Assembly (NCBI GenBank): GCA_003446605.1
Contig: DMDF01000147.1
Location: forward strand, 1 to 14,885
Source of the DNA: Anaerolineaceae bacterium
Lineage (GTDB): Bacteria > Chloroflexota > Anaerolineae > Anaerolineales > Anaerolineaceae
Reading direction: 5' to 3'
DNA length: 14,885 nt
Shown here: piece after piece, positions 1 to 6,179 of the stretch
Layout: each line of letters begins with the position of its first letter
Numbering within the stretch: position 1 is the first letter of the stretch
The notes under the pieces: generated by a model
Databases searched by the model: none
What the model was told of the DNA's origin: nothing
What the model saw: the letters and a program-made list of their open reading frames with translations, nothing else
Made by a program: the position numbers and the translations under genes

Positions 1-1
1 G

Positions 2-202
2 GGCAGTTATAAGGCACAAGATCTGAAGTGCCATATTGCGGAAATTGATATTTCCGGTGCTGGAAGCGCTCAATTGTGGGTAACCGAAACTTTGGATGTG
101 AACTTGAGCGGGGTGGGTAGTTTGCAGTATTATGGAGATGCAACCGTCAATCAAAATATCAGTGGCATCGGTAACGTGATCTCGCTGGGTACACACGAAT
201 AG
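2..202 (+). CDS. C-terminal end of a DUF2807 (GIN-domain) protein, partial
   Basis: Only the last 66 codons are in the window; the frame is open from base 2 and stops at TAG 200-202. The translation has the repeating G-x-G-x pattern of the DUF2807 beta-helix, with phrases such as DISGAGSAQLWV, LSGVGSLQYYGD and ISGIGNVISLG, which are typical of the end of that domain. Such proteins are usually exported, surface-exposed beta-solenoids, often small lipoproteins, and their function is not known. The N-terminus, where a signal peptide would lie, is outside the window. The gene is followed directly by a strong terminator, so it is the last gene of its transcript. Family assignment is fairly sure; function is unknown. 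Confidence 0.8.
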   Translation, partial: GSYKAQDLKCHIAEIDISGAGSAQLWVTETLDVNLSGVGSLQYYGDATVNQNISGIGNVISLGTHE

Positions 203-218
203 CCTTTTTATTTAATGG

Positions 219-252
219 AGAGCCGGCTTTATTCAAAGCTGGCTCTTTTTTT
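219..252 (+). terminator. Rho-independent terminator after the DUF2807 gene
   Basis: Inverted arms at 219-230 and 235-246 (left core GAGCCGGCTTT, right core AAAGCTGGCTC, one G-U pair) enclose a 4-base loop and run into a T-rich tract at 246-256. It starts 17 bases after the stop codon. The minus-strand side lacks a T tract, so it is a plus-strand terminator and not clearly bidirectional. Confidence 0.88.
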
Positions 253-255
253 CTT

Positions 256-1095
256 TTATGCCGGGTATGCTACTAATCCAAGTGCTCCGGGTCCAAAATG
301 GGTTGCCAGAGTGATTGAAACGTCGGTCAGCATGACCTCTACACAATTAAAGGTTTTTTTAACCTGTTCCAACAACATTTCTGCCATGGTCTCATTACGG
401 ACATGTCCGACCGCAATTTTCACGGGTTGATCCCCTATCTTGTCTTTCATCTTTTCAACCACTTTTTCAATAGAGGCTTTTCTGGTACGCACTTTGTCGA
501 TCGTTTCAATAGTGCCATCCTGTACCTCAAGGATGGGTTTGATATCCAGCAGTGAAGCCAGAATTGCCTGCAAACTCTTTACACGCCCACTTAATTGGGC
601 AAATTTTAGGGTGTCCAATGTAAAAAAGAATGCCATATTCTTACGTATTGCATCTAACTTGCCAAGGATGTCGTTAAGCGAGAACCCAGATCTTTCCAAA
701 ACACGGGCTTCCTTGCATAACATACCCATCCCGATGGTCCCCGATGCGGAGTCAAAGGGATAGATGTTGTAGGTTCCTTTCAATTCTTCCGCCGCCTGGC
801 GCGCCGACAGCATAGTACCTGATAACTTATTGGTAATATGGATCGAGAGGATGTCATCCCCCGGCTCAGCAATCTTTTTATAGAACTCAACGAATTGATA
901 GGGTGTTGGTTGAGATGTAGAAGGAACTGTCCCCTCTTTTTCTATAATTTTGTAGAATTCTTCATCACGGATATCGATACCTTGTTGGTACGATACCCCG
1001 TTATGGATGATATTGATGGGGATTAAATCAATATCATATTCTTGCTGCCAACCTGAACACAGATCTCCAGCGGTATCCATCACAATTCTTAACAT
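256..1095 (-). CDS. DegV-family fatty-acid-binding protein, copy 1
   Basis: The product is 279 residues, the full length of the DegV family (PF02645). Signature blocks are the start LRIVMDTAGDL, the P-S-T-S-Q-P-T motif at residues 58-64, the K-L-S-G-T motif at 90-94 and the C-terminal H-F-G-P-G-A-L-G. In studied members a Thr of the first motif and a Ser of the second hold the carboxylate of a bound fatty acid; T60 and S92 fit those roles. FakB-type members present fatty acids to the kinase FakA; no kinase is in this window. The ATG at 1093-1095 is preceded by GAGGT (minus strand, 1103-1107) seven bases away. A separate promoter candidate and the terminator of copy 2 lie just upstream, so it is probably monocistronic. 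No signal peptide is present, so it should be cytosolic. Confidence 0.93.
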   Translation of the reverse strand: MLRIVMDTAGDLCSGWQQEYDIDLIPINIIHNGVSYQQGIDIRDEEFYKIIEKEGTVPSTSQPTPYQFVEFYKKIAEPGDDILSIHITNKLSGTMLSARQAAEELKGTYNIYPFDSASGTIGMGMLCKEARVLERSGFSLNDILGKLDAIRKNMAFFFTLDTLKFAQLSGRVKSLQAILASLLDIKPILEVQDGTIETIDKVRTRKASIEKVVEKMKDKIGDQPVKIAVGHVRNETMAEMLLEQVKKTFNCVEVMLTDVSITLATHFGPGALGLVAYPA

Positions 1096-1181
1096 AATAC
1101 TTACCTCGTTGTTGTGAATTTAAAGATAATAACCCGCTGGTTGAGTATCCGTTGTGTGAACTCAACAATGAATAATTGCTA

Positions 1182-1210
1182 ATTATATCGCAGTTAAGAA
1201 ATATTGCTAA
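1182..1210 (-). promoter_or_regulatory. Candidate sigma-70 promoter for DegV copy 1
   Basis: On the minus strand TTAGCA (1205-1210), a 17-base spacer and a perfect TATAAT (1182-1187) lie about 90 bases before the start codon. It sits downstream of the DegV copy 2 terminator, where a separate promoter would be needed. The -10 box is exact; the -35 box matches at four of six positions. Confidence 0.45.
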
Positions 1211-1275
1211 TAGTGAAAGGTTAAGGGAATAGCTGAATTCAAGAATAATTGAATAAACGATATTTATTAACAATG

Positions 1276-1309
1276 AAAAAAGAACCTTGCTCATCACTGA
1301 ACAAGGTTC
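1276..1309 (-). terminator. Rho-independent terminator after DegV copy 2
   Basis: Read on the minus strand, arms GAACCTTG (1302-1309) and CAAGGTTC (1282-1289) pair perfectly over 8 bp and are followed by six T residues (complement of 1276-1281). It begins about 27 bases after the stop of DegV copy 2 and so separates the two paralogues into different transcripts. Confidence 0.85.
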
Positions 1310-1336
1310 AATAAAATGCGGCGACAAAGAAAATTT

Positions 1337-2176
1337 CTATGCTTTATACGCTGCCAACCCTACTGTTCCAGGCCCAAAATGAGCAGCCAGAGAAATGGAA
1401 ATTTCCGCAAAAGCGACTTCTGTGCAATTAAACGTTTTCTTCACTTGTTCAAGCAATTCCTCACCTGTGAATGCATCATGCGCGTGCACCACGGCTATTT
1501 TCAAAGGATCATCGCCCATTTTGCTTTTCATAAGATCGATCATCCGGATAATGGATGCTTTTCGTGATCGTACTTTATCTTTTATTTCTATGATGCCATC
1601 ATGGAGTTCAATAATGGGTTTGATGTCTAAAATTGATGCCATGGTGGCTTGTAGGCTTTTTACCCTTCCACTTAATTGAGCAAATTTCATTGTCTCCAGC
1701 GTAAAAACCAATTGCATGTCATCACGAATAGTATCCAGGCGATGCAGTATCTCAGGTATGGTTTTTCCGGTATTGCTCATTTCGCGTGCTTCTTTGCACA
1801 TCATGCCCATACAGATTGTACCGGATGCAGAATCAAAGGGGTGGATATCATACTCTCCTTTCAATTCCTCGGCTGCCTGGTGGGCAGATGCCATGGTCCC
1901 CGAAAGTTTATCGGTGACATGAATCGAGAGAATACTGTCACCGGGTTGGGCTATCTTTTTATAGAATTCGATGAATTGGTAGGGAGTTGGTTGGGATGTG
2001 GAAGGGATAGCTCCTTCTTGCTCAACCAGGGCATAGAAATCATCATAGTCAATGTCTATTCCCTGCTGGTACGAGATACCATTATGGATGATGTTGATGG
2101 GAATGAGGTTTATATCATATTCTTGCTGCCAACCCAAACCTAAATCCCCGGCTGTATCCATCACAATTTTTAACAT
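1337..2176 (-). CDS. DegV-family fatty-acid-binding protein, copy 2
   Basis: This is a second 279-residue DegV protein, aligning without gaps to the neighbour at 256-1095. By eye about 190 of 279 positions are identical, so the two are tandem duplicates. The lipid-contact motifs are unchanged (P-S-T-S-Q-P-T and K-L-S-G-T), as is the H-F-G-P-G end. Differences cluster at residues 43-58, 112-145 and 200-240, the outer parts of the fold in this family, which would fit altered lipid preference or partner contact; that is inference. The ATG at 2174-2176 has AAAGGT seven bases upstream. It ends in its own terminator. No convincing promoter was found in the 166 bases before it, so readthrough from the glycosyltransferase gene at 2343-3446 remains possible. 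Confidence 0.93.
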   Translation of the reverse strand: MLKIVMDTAGDLGLGWQQEYDINLIPINIIHNGISYQQGIDIDYDDFYALVEQEGAIPSTSQPTPYQFIEFYKKIAQPGDSILSIHVTDKLSGTMASAHQAAEELKGEYDIHPFDSASGTICMGMMCKEAREMSNTGKTIPEILHRLDTIRDDMQLVFTLETMKFAQLSGRVKSLQATMASILDIKPIIELHDGIIEIKDKVRSRKASIIRMIDLMKSKMGDDPLKIAVVHAHDAFTGEELLEQVKKTFNCTEVAFAEISISLAAHFGPGTVGLAAYKA

Positions 2177-2342
2177 AGATTAACCTTTAATATCTATATT
2201 GTTAAACCCCCTGATTTTAAAATAGTTATGATATGTTTTCGTACGAATGGAATCGTTGTTTTTTGTGTTGTTTTCGGGATAACACATTTGAGTTCTGCCA
2301 TTTTTTCTATCTGCCTCTGCGTTGCATGGACCAATCTTTTTG

Positions 2343-3446
2343 TTATTGATTTGTGCCACCGGTAGAATAATTAATATTGTAGTATATGTTCGCAATTTGC
2401 TTTACCATCTCCGCCCAAGGATATTGTTGTGCACGTGCGAGAGCATTTTCCCCCATTTTTGTTAGGTCAAGATTGGGAATTTCCGCTAATGCGGTTTTTA
2501 GACCATTCGTATTGCCAGGCGAATAAAGGAGTCCGCATTTTTCATCCAAAAACTCTGAAAAAGCCCCAATAGCTGGGGCAATTACTGGGCACCCGAATGA
2601 AAGAGCTGTCATGAGAGCGCCTGACCCTAAGATATTCAAGTAGGGTAGTACTACCGCATCTGCGGCAGATAAATATACAGCCAATTCTTCATCTGGAATA
2701 TATTTCAGGTTGGTCATGATACGGGCATCGCCATGGATGCTTTGGTGAATTTCTTTACTGGTTTGATCTTGTGCATTACCCACAATATACAGTGCAGCAT
2801 CTAAATCGGGTAAAGCGCGAAACGCCTGAATTAAATCCGGGACTCCCTTATACGGGCGGATATATCCGAAGAAAAGTAGCATTGGTTTATTTACCGGAGC
2901 GCCTAAAGTTTGTTTTGCATCTTCTTTTGATAATCGGTTAAAGAATGGAATATAGTTTCCGTGTGGAATGACATAAACATCTTTGCGGCGCAGCAACTTT
3001 TTTGCCAGTATGTTTTTTCCACAGCTGGCATGCACGATCACCGCATCTGCGCAGTGTGCCATCCAAAGCCGTTCAAGATAGTTGGCGGTTTTGAATTTTG
3101 TGTCATGCGGAAGATAGTTGTGCATTGTCCAGACTATTTTATACCCCCTCGCTTTTGCCCGCTTCAATTTGATCATATATTTTAAAAGATTATAAAAAGT
3201 GCCAACTTGTGTTTCCTGCTCATATTGGTAGGCAGTCCAATGAAAATGCAGGATAGTAATTTTTCTGGGAGAAGTATTGAGGAGTTGCTTGGAAAGATAG
3301 TCTCCAGCTTTGTTTTCTGGATAATCAATGGAAAAACCTTGTTTTTCTAATTCTTCTGTTAGTCTGGCAAGGTACACAATCTTTTCCAACCATCGCGGAG
3401 ATGATGGCAAATGTTTTATAAGAATCGGTGATTTCGAGTTATTCAT
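2343..3446 (-). CDS. GT-B fold glycosyltransferase, GT4-like, atypical acidic motif
   Basis: The 367-residue product has the two Rossmann halves of a GT-B enzyme. N-terminal half: ITILHFHW (63-70) and KIVWTMHNYLPHD (103-115). Hinge: VYVIPHGNY (157-165). C-terminal nucleotide-sugar half: LLFFGYIRPYKG (190-201), ALYIVGNA (218-225) and VVLPYLNILGSGALMTAL (265-282) with GCPVIAP (285-291) and GAFSEF. The usual E-x7-E pair of GT4 enzymes aligns to Ile and Thr here, with a Gly-Ser-Gly instead. There is no signal peptide or membrane helix, so it acts at the cytosolic face. Sugar and acceptor cannot be told from the sequence, and no polysaccharide genes lie beside it. The ATG at 3444-3446 is the first possible start after an in-frame stop, but no Shine-Dalgarno precedes it. 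Confidence 0.85.
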   Translation of the reverse strand: MNNSKSPILIKHLPSSPRWLEKIVYLARLTEELEKQGFSIDYPENKAGDYLSKQLLNTSPRKITILHFHWTAYQYEQETQVGTFYNLLKYMIKLKRAKARGYKIVWTMHNYLPHDTKFKTANYLERLWMAHCADAVIVHASCGKNILAKKLLRRKDVYVIPHGNYIPFFNRLSKEDAKQTLGAPVNKPMLLFFGYIRPYKGVPDLIQAFRALPDLDAALYIVGNAQDQTSKEIHQSIHGDARIMTNLKYIPDEELAVYLSAADAVVLPYLNILGSGALMTALSFGCPVIAPAIGAFSEFLDEKCGLLYSPGNTNGLKTALAEIPNLDLTKMGENALARAQQYPWAEMVKQIANIYYNINYSTGGTNQ

Positions 3447-3779
3447 TGCAGAATGGCTAATACGTTTTTTCTTATGTTAAACGAATTATAATGACAAATT
3501 ATTTTTTCGACATAATACGTATGGTTATAAACGGGAAGAAATTGTGACATTATGCTATCAATCTAAAATAGTTAAAAGAAATGTTGCTATACTCGGGCTG
3601 TGTTGTGTTTTACAAGACTCCTTTTACAGGATAGCTGAGTATTTACGATATTGCAAAGAGTGTTATTTGTTTTTTATTTGTTGAAGAATAAATATTCCAG
3701 GAAGTCTAATATTTTGTTTTCTCCTCAAAGCTAATTAGAATAAAAATACGGGTTTTTCTAAGCGGATGGTAATGTTGGT
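3447..3779. other. 333-base intergenic gap without a supported gene
   Basis: This AT-rich stretch separates the alanyl-tRNA editing gene from the glycosyltransferase gene, both on the minus strand. I see one promoter candidate for the glycosyltransferase near its right edge in minus-strand reading (3485-3513), no stable GC hairpin with a T tract on either strand, no RBS-plus-start pair opening a credible ORF, and no repeats. The 3' end of the editing-protein transcript is therefore unmarked. Confidence 0.5.
3485..3513 (-). promoter_or_regulatory. Candidate promoter for the glycosyltransferase gene
   Basis: A perfect TATAAT on the minus strand (3485-3490) lies about 39 bases before the ATG. 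With a 17-base spacer the -35 position reads ATGTCG (3508-3513), only three of six matches. The predicted 5' leader would be about 30 bases and lacks an RBS. Confidence 0.33.
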
Positions 3780-4502
3780 TTAGTCTTCAATTGTAACGTA
3801 AATACGTTTGTTGATCTTCCCCTTACTTTTATAGTCACTGATGCGGATGTGCCCAACTTCTGTGGTGTTAGCGACATGCGTCCCGCCATCTGCCTGTAAG
3901 TCTAACCCGACAATTTCTACAGTTCTGATCTCAGATATATGCTCTGGCAAAAGATTGATCTTGGTGCGAATCAGATCCGGGATATGGAAAGCTTCTTCAC
4001 GTGGTAATATTTTCACCCGGATCGGGTGGTTGAGCTGCACTTCTTTATTAACAGCTTCTTCAATTACGGCTACGAATTCCCTTGTCATCGATTCGAATTC
4101 AAAATCCATGCGTGCTTCAAGCGCTTGCATATCACCACCGGTTACCTGCGCACCATAATCGCGAAAGATCACGCCGCACAGAATATGCATGGCGGTATGG
4201 GTGCGCATTAAGTGATGGCGATAATCCCAATCGATCTTTCCATGGACGGTTTGAGATGATGTTGGAAGGGGTTTTTCTGGATCCAGTACATGCCAGTGTT
4301 GCCCTGAAACCATGCGTGCGCGTGAGAATCCAATATCGCTGCCATTTATACTGAGAGTTCCCCGGTCAAAAGGTTGACCTCCTCCACCAGGATAAAAACA
4401 GGTCTTATCCAGTTGAATGGCATGCAGTTCAACGTTAACAGCAATGATCTGGGCATCGAATTCCTGTTGATAGCTATCCAATTGATATAATAGTTCAGTC
4501 AT
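3780..4502 (-). CDS. alaX: Free-standing alanyl-tRNA editing protein (AlaX-type)
   Basis: It resembles the editing domain of alanyl-tRNA synthetase (tRNA_SAD) without the synthetase, and would hydrolyse Ser or Gly mischarged onto tRNA-Ala in the cytosol. From the ATG at 4500-4502 it has 240 residues, the size of medium AlaX proteins. Motifs are FYPGGGGQPFDRG (36-48), the zinc motif H102-T-A-M-H106, and D205-G-G-T-H209. The last normally reads C-G-G-T-H, so the cysteine zinc ligand is aspartate here. A longer reading from 4538 exists, but the chosen start has GGAGGA (4508-4513) five to six bases upstream, and the longer form adds residues not typical of the family. Its first 8 bases overlap the end of the MFS gene, so the two are translationally coupled. 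Confidence 0.9.
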   Translation of the reverse strand: MTELLYQLDSYQQEFDAQIIAVNVELHAIQLDKTCFYPGGGGQPFDRGTLSINGSDIGFSRARMVSGQHWHVLDPEKPLPTSSQTVHGKIDWDYRHHLMRTHTAMHILCGVIFRDYGAQVTGGDMQALEARMDFEFESMTREFVAVIEEAVNKEVQLNHPIRVKILPREEAFHIPDLIRTKINLLPEHISEIRTVEIVGLDLQADGGTHVANTTEVGHIRISDYKSKGKINKRIYVTIED

Positions 4503-5712
4503 TTGACTCCTCCATCGATAATTTTTTTTCGTGTTCATGATTTGGGATCAAGAAAATGAAGAGAATTCCAAAGAGAGAAACGATCCCACTGATGAGAAAA
4601 GCACGGTAGCTGCCAAAGTTATCATATAGCAAACCCAGCACCATGTTTGATAAAGCTCCGATGCTGAACAGAAATGCCAGATAAGTACCGTTGGCAAACG
4701 AGCGGTTTTGCGGTGAGTATTCCTGCACCATGGATAATGCCACCGGCAGATACATCCCCGAAAAGAAACCTGTTAAAAGGATAGCTGCAATTTGAAGTCC
4801 GTTGGTGGTAAACAGGAACATAAAAAAGAAGATACTTGACCCGACCAATGAAACTAGCAGAACAGGTTTCCCTCCGATCTTGTCTTTGTAAATTCCACCG
4901 AGGATGGTTCCAACGATACTGCCGCCCATAACAAGAGAAAGCGCTGTTCCTGCCAGCCACAAATTGGCTCCCTTCTCTGTGAGATATGTGGGGATGTAAA
5001 CATTGGTGGCTGATTGAAGCAATGCTCGGGAGGCGGCTACAAAAATGATTGGTACCAGCATAGGAGTAATGGTTTTAAAAGTCTTTTTAAAGCTGCCCTG
5101 GATTGCAGGGGTGTGGTTTTTGATTGCGTCTACCCGATTTAATCGAAAATATAAAAATGCTGCTGCAACGGCAGCGAGGGGGATGAGCAAAGGAGTTTTT
5201 TGTAGTGAGAAACCATTGATAAATGCGATGATCAGGATAGGACCCAGAGTAAAACCCAATTCACCGCCGATCATCCATAAGCTCAATCCTTTGCCTGAAC
5301 TGCGACCGGATGTTTTCCCTGCGATAGGAGCAGCCACTGCGTGAAAACAGGCGGAACTCAACCCAGCCAACAATAAAAAGAGGGAAAGCATGGCTGTGTT
5401 GGGAGCCACACCGACCAGGCTCATGAAGGTAGCCGTGATGAAGGGAAATAGAAAGATATATTGCTGTAAATTGACCTTGTCTGCCAGCCTGCCGAAAATA
5501 GGTTGTGTGATCGAAGGCCAGCTAACTAGAGCTGCTAGCATGCCAGCTTCAAATTTTGATAATGAAAAATTCACGATGAGTAACGGTAGCAGTGGGGAGA
5601 GAATGCTTGTGAATATATCGTTGAGAAAATGGGAGGACGAAAGCATAGCAGCCTGCCAGAGTTTACTCTGTTTGGGAAGATATTTTTCAGTTGTCGCGTG
5701 GATCTCAGTCAT
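4495..5712 (-). CDS. MFS transporter, fosmidomycin-resistance (Fsr)-like
   Basis: The 405-residue product has about twelve hydrophobic segments. The opening SSSHFLNDIFTSILSPLLPLL and the later GLSSACFHAVAAP resemble the Fsr subgroup, whose E. coli member has SLSHLLNDM and a G-x-x-SSVFHPE stretch. GRLADKVN is the loop 2-3 motif A. Fsr proteins export fosmidomycin and related compounds; the substrate here is unknown. A GTG at 5758-5760 would add 16 residues, but ATG 5710-5712 has AAGGAA six bases upstream and the hydrophobic core begins soon after, so the shorter form is preferred. It is the first gene of a two-gene unit with the alanyl-tRNA editing protein, and it is transcribed divergently from the efflux operon at 5818. 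Confidence 0.88.
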   Translation of the reverse strand: MTEIHATTEKYLPKQSKLWQAAMLSSSHFLNDIFTSILSPLLPLLIVNFSLSKFEAGMLAALVSWPSITQPIFGRLADKVNLQQYIFLFPFITATFMSLVGVAPNTAMLSLFLLLAGLSSACFHAVAAPIAGKTSGRSSGKGLSLWMIGGELGFTLGPILIIAFINGFSLQKTPLLIPLAAVAAAFLYFRLNRVDAIKNHTPAIQGSFKKTFKTITPMLVPIIFVAASRALLQSATNVYIPTYLTEKGANLWLAGTALSLVMGGSIVGTILGGIYKDKIGGKPVLLVSLVGSSIFFFMFLFTTNGLQIAAILLTGFFSGMYLPVALSMVQEYSPQNRSFANGTYLAFLFSIGALSNMVLGLLYDNFGSYRAFLISGIVSLFGILFIFLIPNHEHEKKLSMEESND

Positions 5713-5750
5713 GCAGCTTTCCTTGAAATGATAGATTATTAAACGATCCA

Positions 5751-5778
5751 AGGATAACACGAATATAAATTTTGTTAA
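5751..5778 (-). promoter_or_regulatory. Candidate promoter for the Fsr-like MFS/alaX unit
   Basis: On the minus strand TTAACA (5773-5778), a 16-base spacer and TATCCT (5751-5756) lie about 40 bases before the MFS start codon. The matches are good but not perfect. The divergent promoter at 5818-5846 is only 40 bases away. Confidence 0.35.
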
Positions 5779-5817
5779 GATTCCCCACCTGTTCTAGGGC
5801 AGATTTATGAAAATTAC

Positions 5818-5846
5818 TTGACACTAAAGTAGATACCAGATAGAAT
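5818..5846 (+). promoter_or_regulatory. Consensus sigma-70 promoter of the leader/efflux transcript
   Basis: A perfect TTGACA (5818-5823), exactly 17 bases of spacer and TAGAAT (5841-5846) give the best promoter in the window. Transcription should start near 5852-5855, about 15 bases before the leader Shine-Dalgarno. A strong constitutive promoter in front of a leader terminator is what an attenuation-controlled gene needs. Confidence 0.85.
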
Positions 5847-5884
5847 TTGAAAACTTGTTTCAAAAGACAGGAGGTAGTAAAAAT

Positions 5885-5944
5885 ATGAGCGAATTTTGCC
5901 TTAATAAGAATCATGTACACACACCTCCTGCGTTAATTTCTTAA
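5885..5944 (+). CDS. 19-residue leader peptide of the efflux gene
   Basis: ATG 5885 opens a 19-codon ORF, MSEFCLNKNHVHTPPALIS, ending at TAA 5942-5944. It has a full Shine-Dalgarno AGGAGGT (5869-5875) nine bases upstream and follows a consensus promoter. The codons for Thr-Pro-Pro contain ACCTCCT, the exact complement of its own Shine-Dalgarno, and the neighbouring ACACACCT complements the left arm of the terminator downstream. The peptide is therefore shaped by RNA pairing, and its likely job is to be translated or stalled upon, not to act as a free protein. I cannot match it to a named leader peptide. Pro-Pro can itself slow ribosomes. That it is translated is inferred from the signals, not shown. 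Confidence 0.7.
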   Translation: MSEFCLNKNHVHTPPALIS

Positions 5945-5973
5945 ACCCCCTTAAATTAATTAAAGAAAAACAC

Positions 5974-6005
5974 AGCCACAGGTGTGTTCCTAGCCTGTGG
6001 CTTTT
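5974..6005 (+). terminator. Attenuator terminator hairpin
   Basis: AGCCACAGG (5974-5982) and CCTGTGGCT (5994-6002) form a perfect 9-bp stem with an 11-base loop, followed by TTTATCG. The T tract is short, so it should be a leaky or conditional terminator. On the minus strand the same stem is followed by a GTGTTTTTC stretch and could also slow transcription there. Confidence 0.7.
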
Positions 6006-6074
6006 ATCGTATTTGTACCCCATTAAACCATCAGGATAGGGTCAGGTCGCCAAAGTATTAAGAAGGGAGTGCCC

Positions 6075-6164
6075 ATGGTTTACTGGAGGAAGAAGGGTAT
6101 TGAACGAAAAGAATGTATTGTGAGCAGGCACCGCTTCAGGTTGCAAATTGCATCGGACTTATGA
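6075..6164 (+). CDS. 29-codon small ORF directly upstream of and in frame with the MFS gene
   Basis: ATG 6075 follows an AAGGGAG at 6063-6069 with five bases between and opens a 29-codon ORF rich in Lys and Arg, beginning MVYWRKKGIERKE and ending at TGA 6162-6164. It is in the same frame as the MFS gene, whose TTG start lies 15 bases after this stop; the MFS Shine-Dalgarno begins right at the stop. Ribosomes finishing it would be well placed to restart on the MFS gene. It may be a second leader coupling translation, or chance. No similarity to a known protein is recognised. Confidence 0.4.
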   Translation: MVYWRKKGIERKECIVSRHRFRLQIASDL

Positions 6165-6179
6165 AAAAGGAGAAATGCG

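Larger units (their letters stand above)
5868..6005 (+). promoter_or_regulatory. Three-state ribosome-controlled attenuator for the MFS efflux gene
   Basis: Four RNA segments can pair in competing ways. Segment 1 is CAGGAGGT (5868-5875), the leader RBS. Segment 2 is ACACACCTCCTG (5919-5930), at the end of the leader ORF. Segment 3 is AGCCACAGGTGTGT (5974-5987). Segment 4 is CCTGTGGCT (5994-6002). 1:2 pairs over 8 bp, 2:3 over 8 bp (ACACACCT with AGGTGTGT), and 3:4 over 9 bp as a terminator. Without translation 1:2 forms and leaves 3:4 free: off. With full translation the ribosome covers segment 2: off. Only a ribosome halted near the leader start covers segment 1 and leaves segment 2 to bind segment 3: on. 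This is the logic known from drug-induced resistance genes such as ermK and bmrCD. The model is inference; the complementarities are visible. Confidence 0.72.

Noticed and set aside
2238..2247. Palindrome TTCGTACGAA upstream of DegV copy 2
   Set aside because: It is a single 10-base palindrome with no -10/-35 pair aligned to it and no second copy nearby; chance cannot be excluded.
2180..2395. 71-residue minus-strand ORF between DegV copy 2 and the glycosyltransferase gene
   Set aside because: It overlaps the end of the glycosyltransferase gene in another frame, has no RBS or recognisable motif, and its composition looks like translated intergenic AT-rich DNA.
4503..4538. Longer start for the alanyl-tRNA editing protein at 4538
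   Set aside because: The internal ATG at 4500-4502 has a strong GGAGGA RBS and the typical overlap with the upstream stop; the extra 12 residues are charged and not family-like.
5713..5760. GTG start for the Fsr-like MFS at 5758-5760
   Set aside because: The candidate -10 box of the gene lies inside this stretch, and ATG 5710-5712 has a well-placed AAGGAA.
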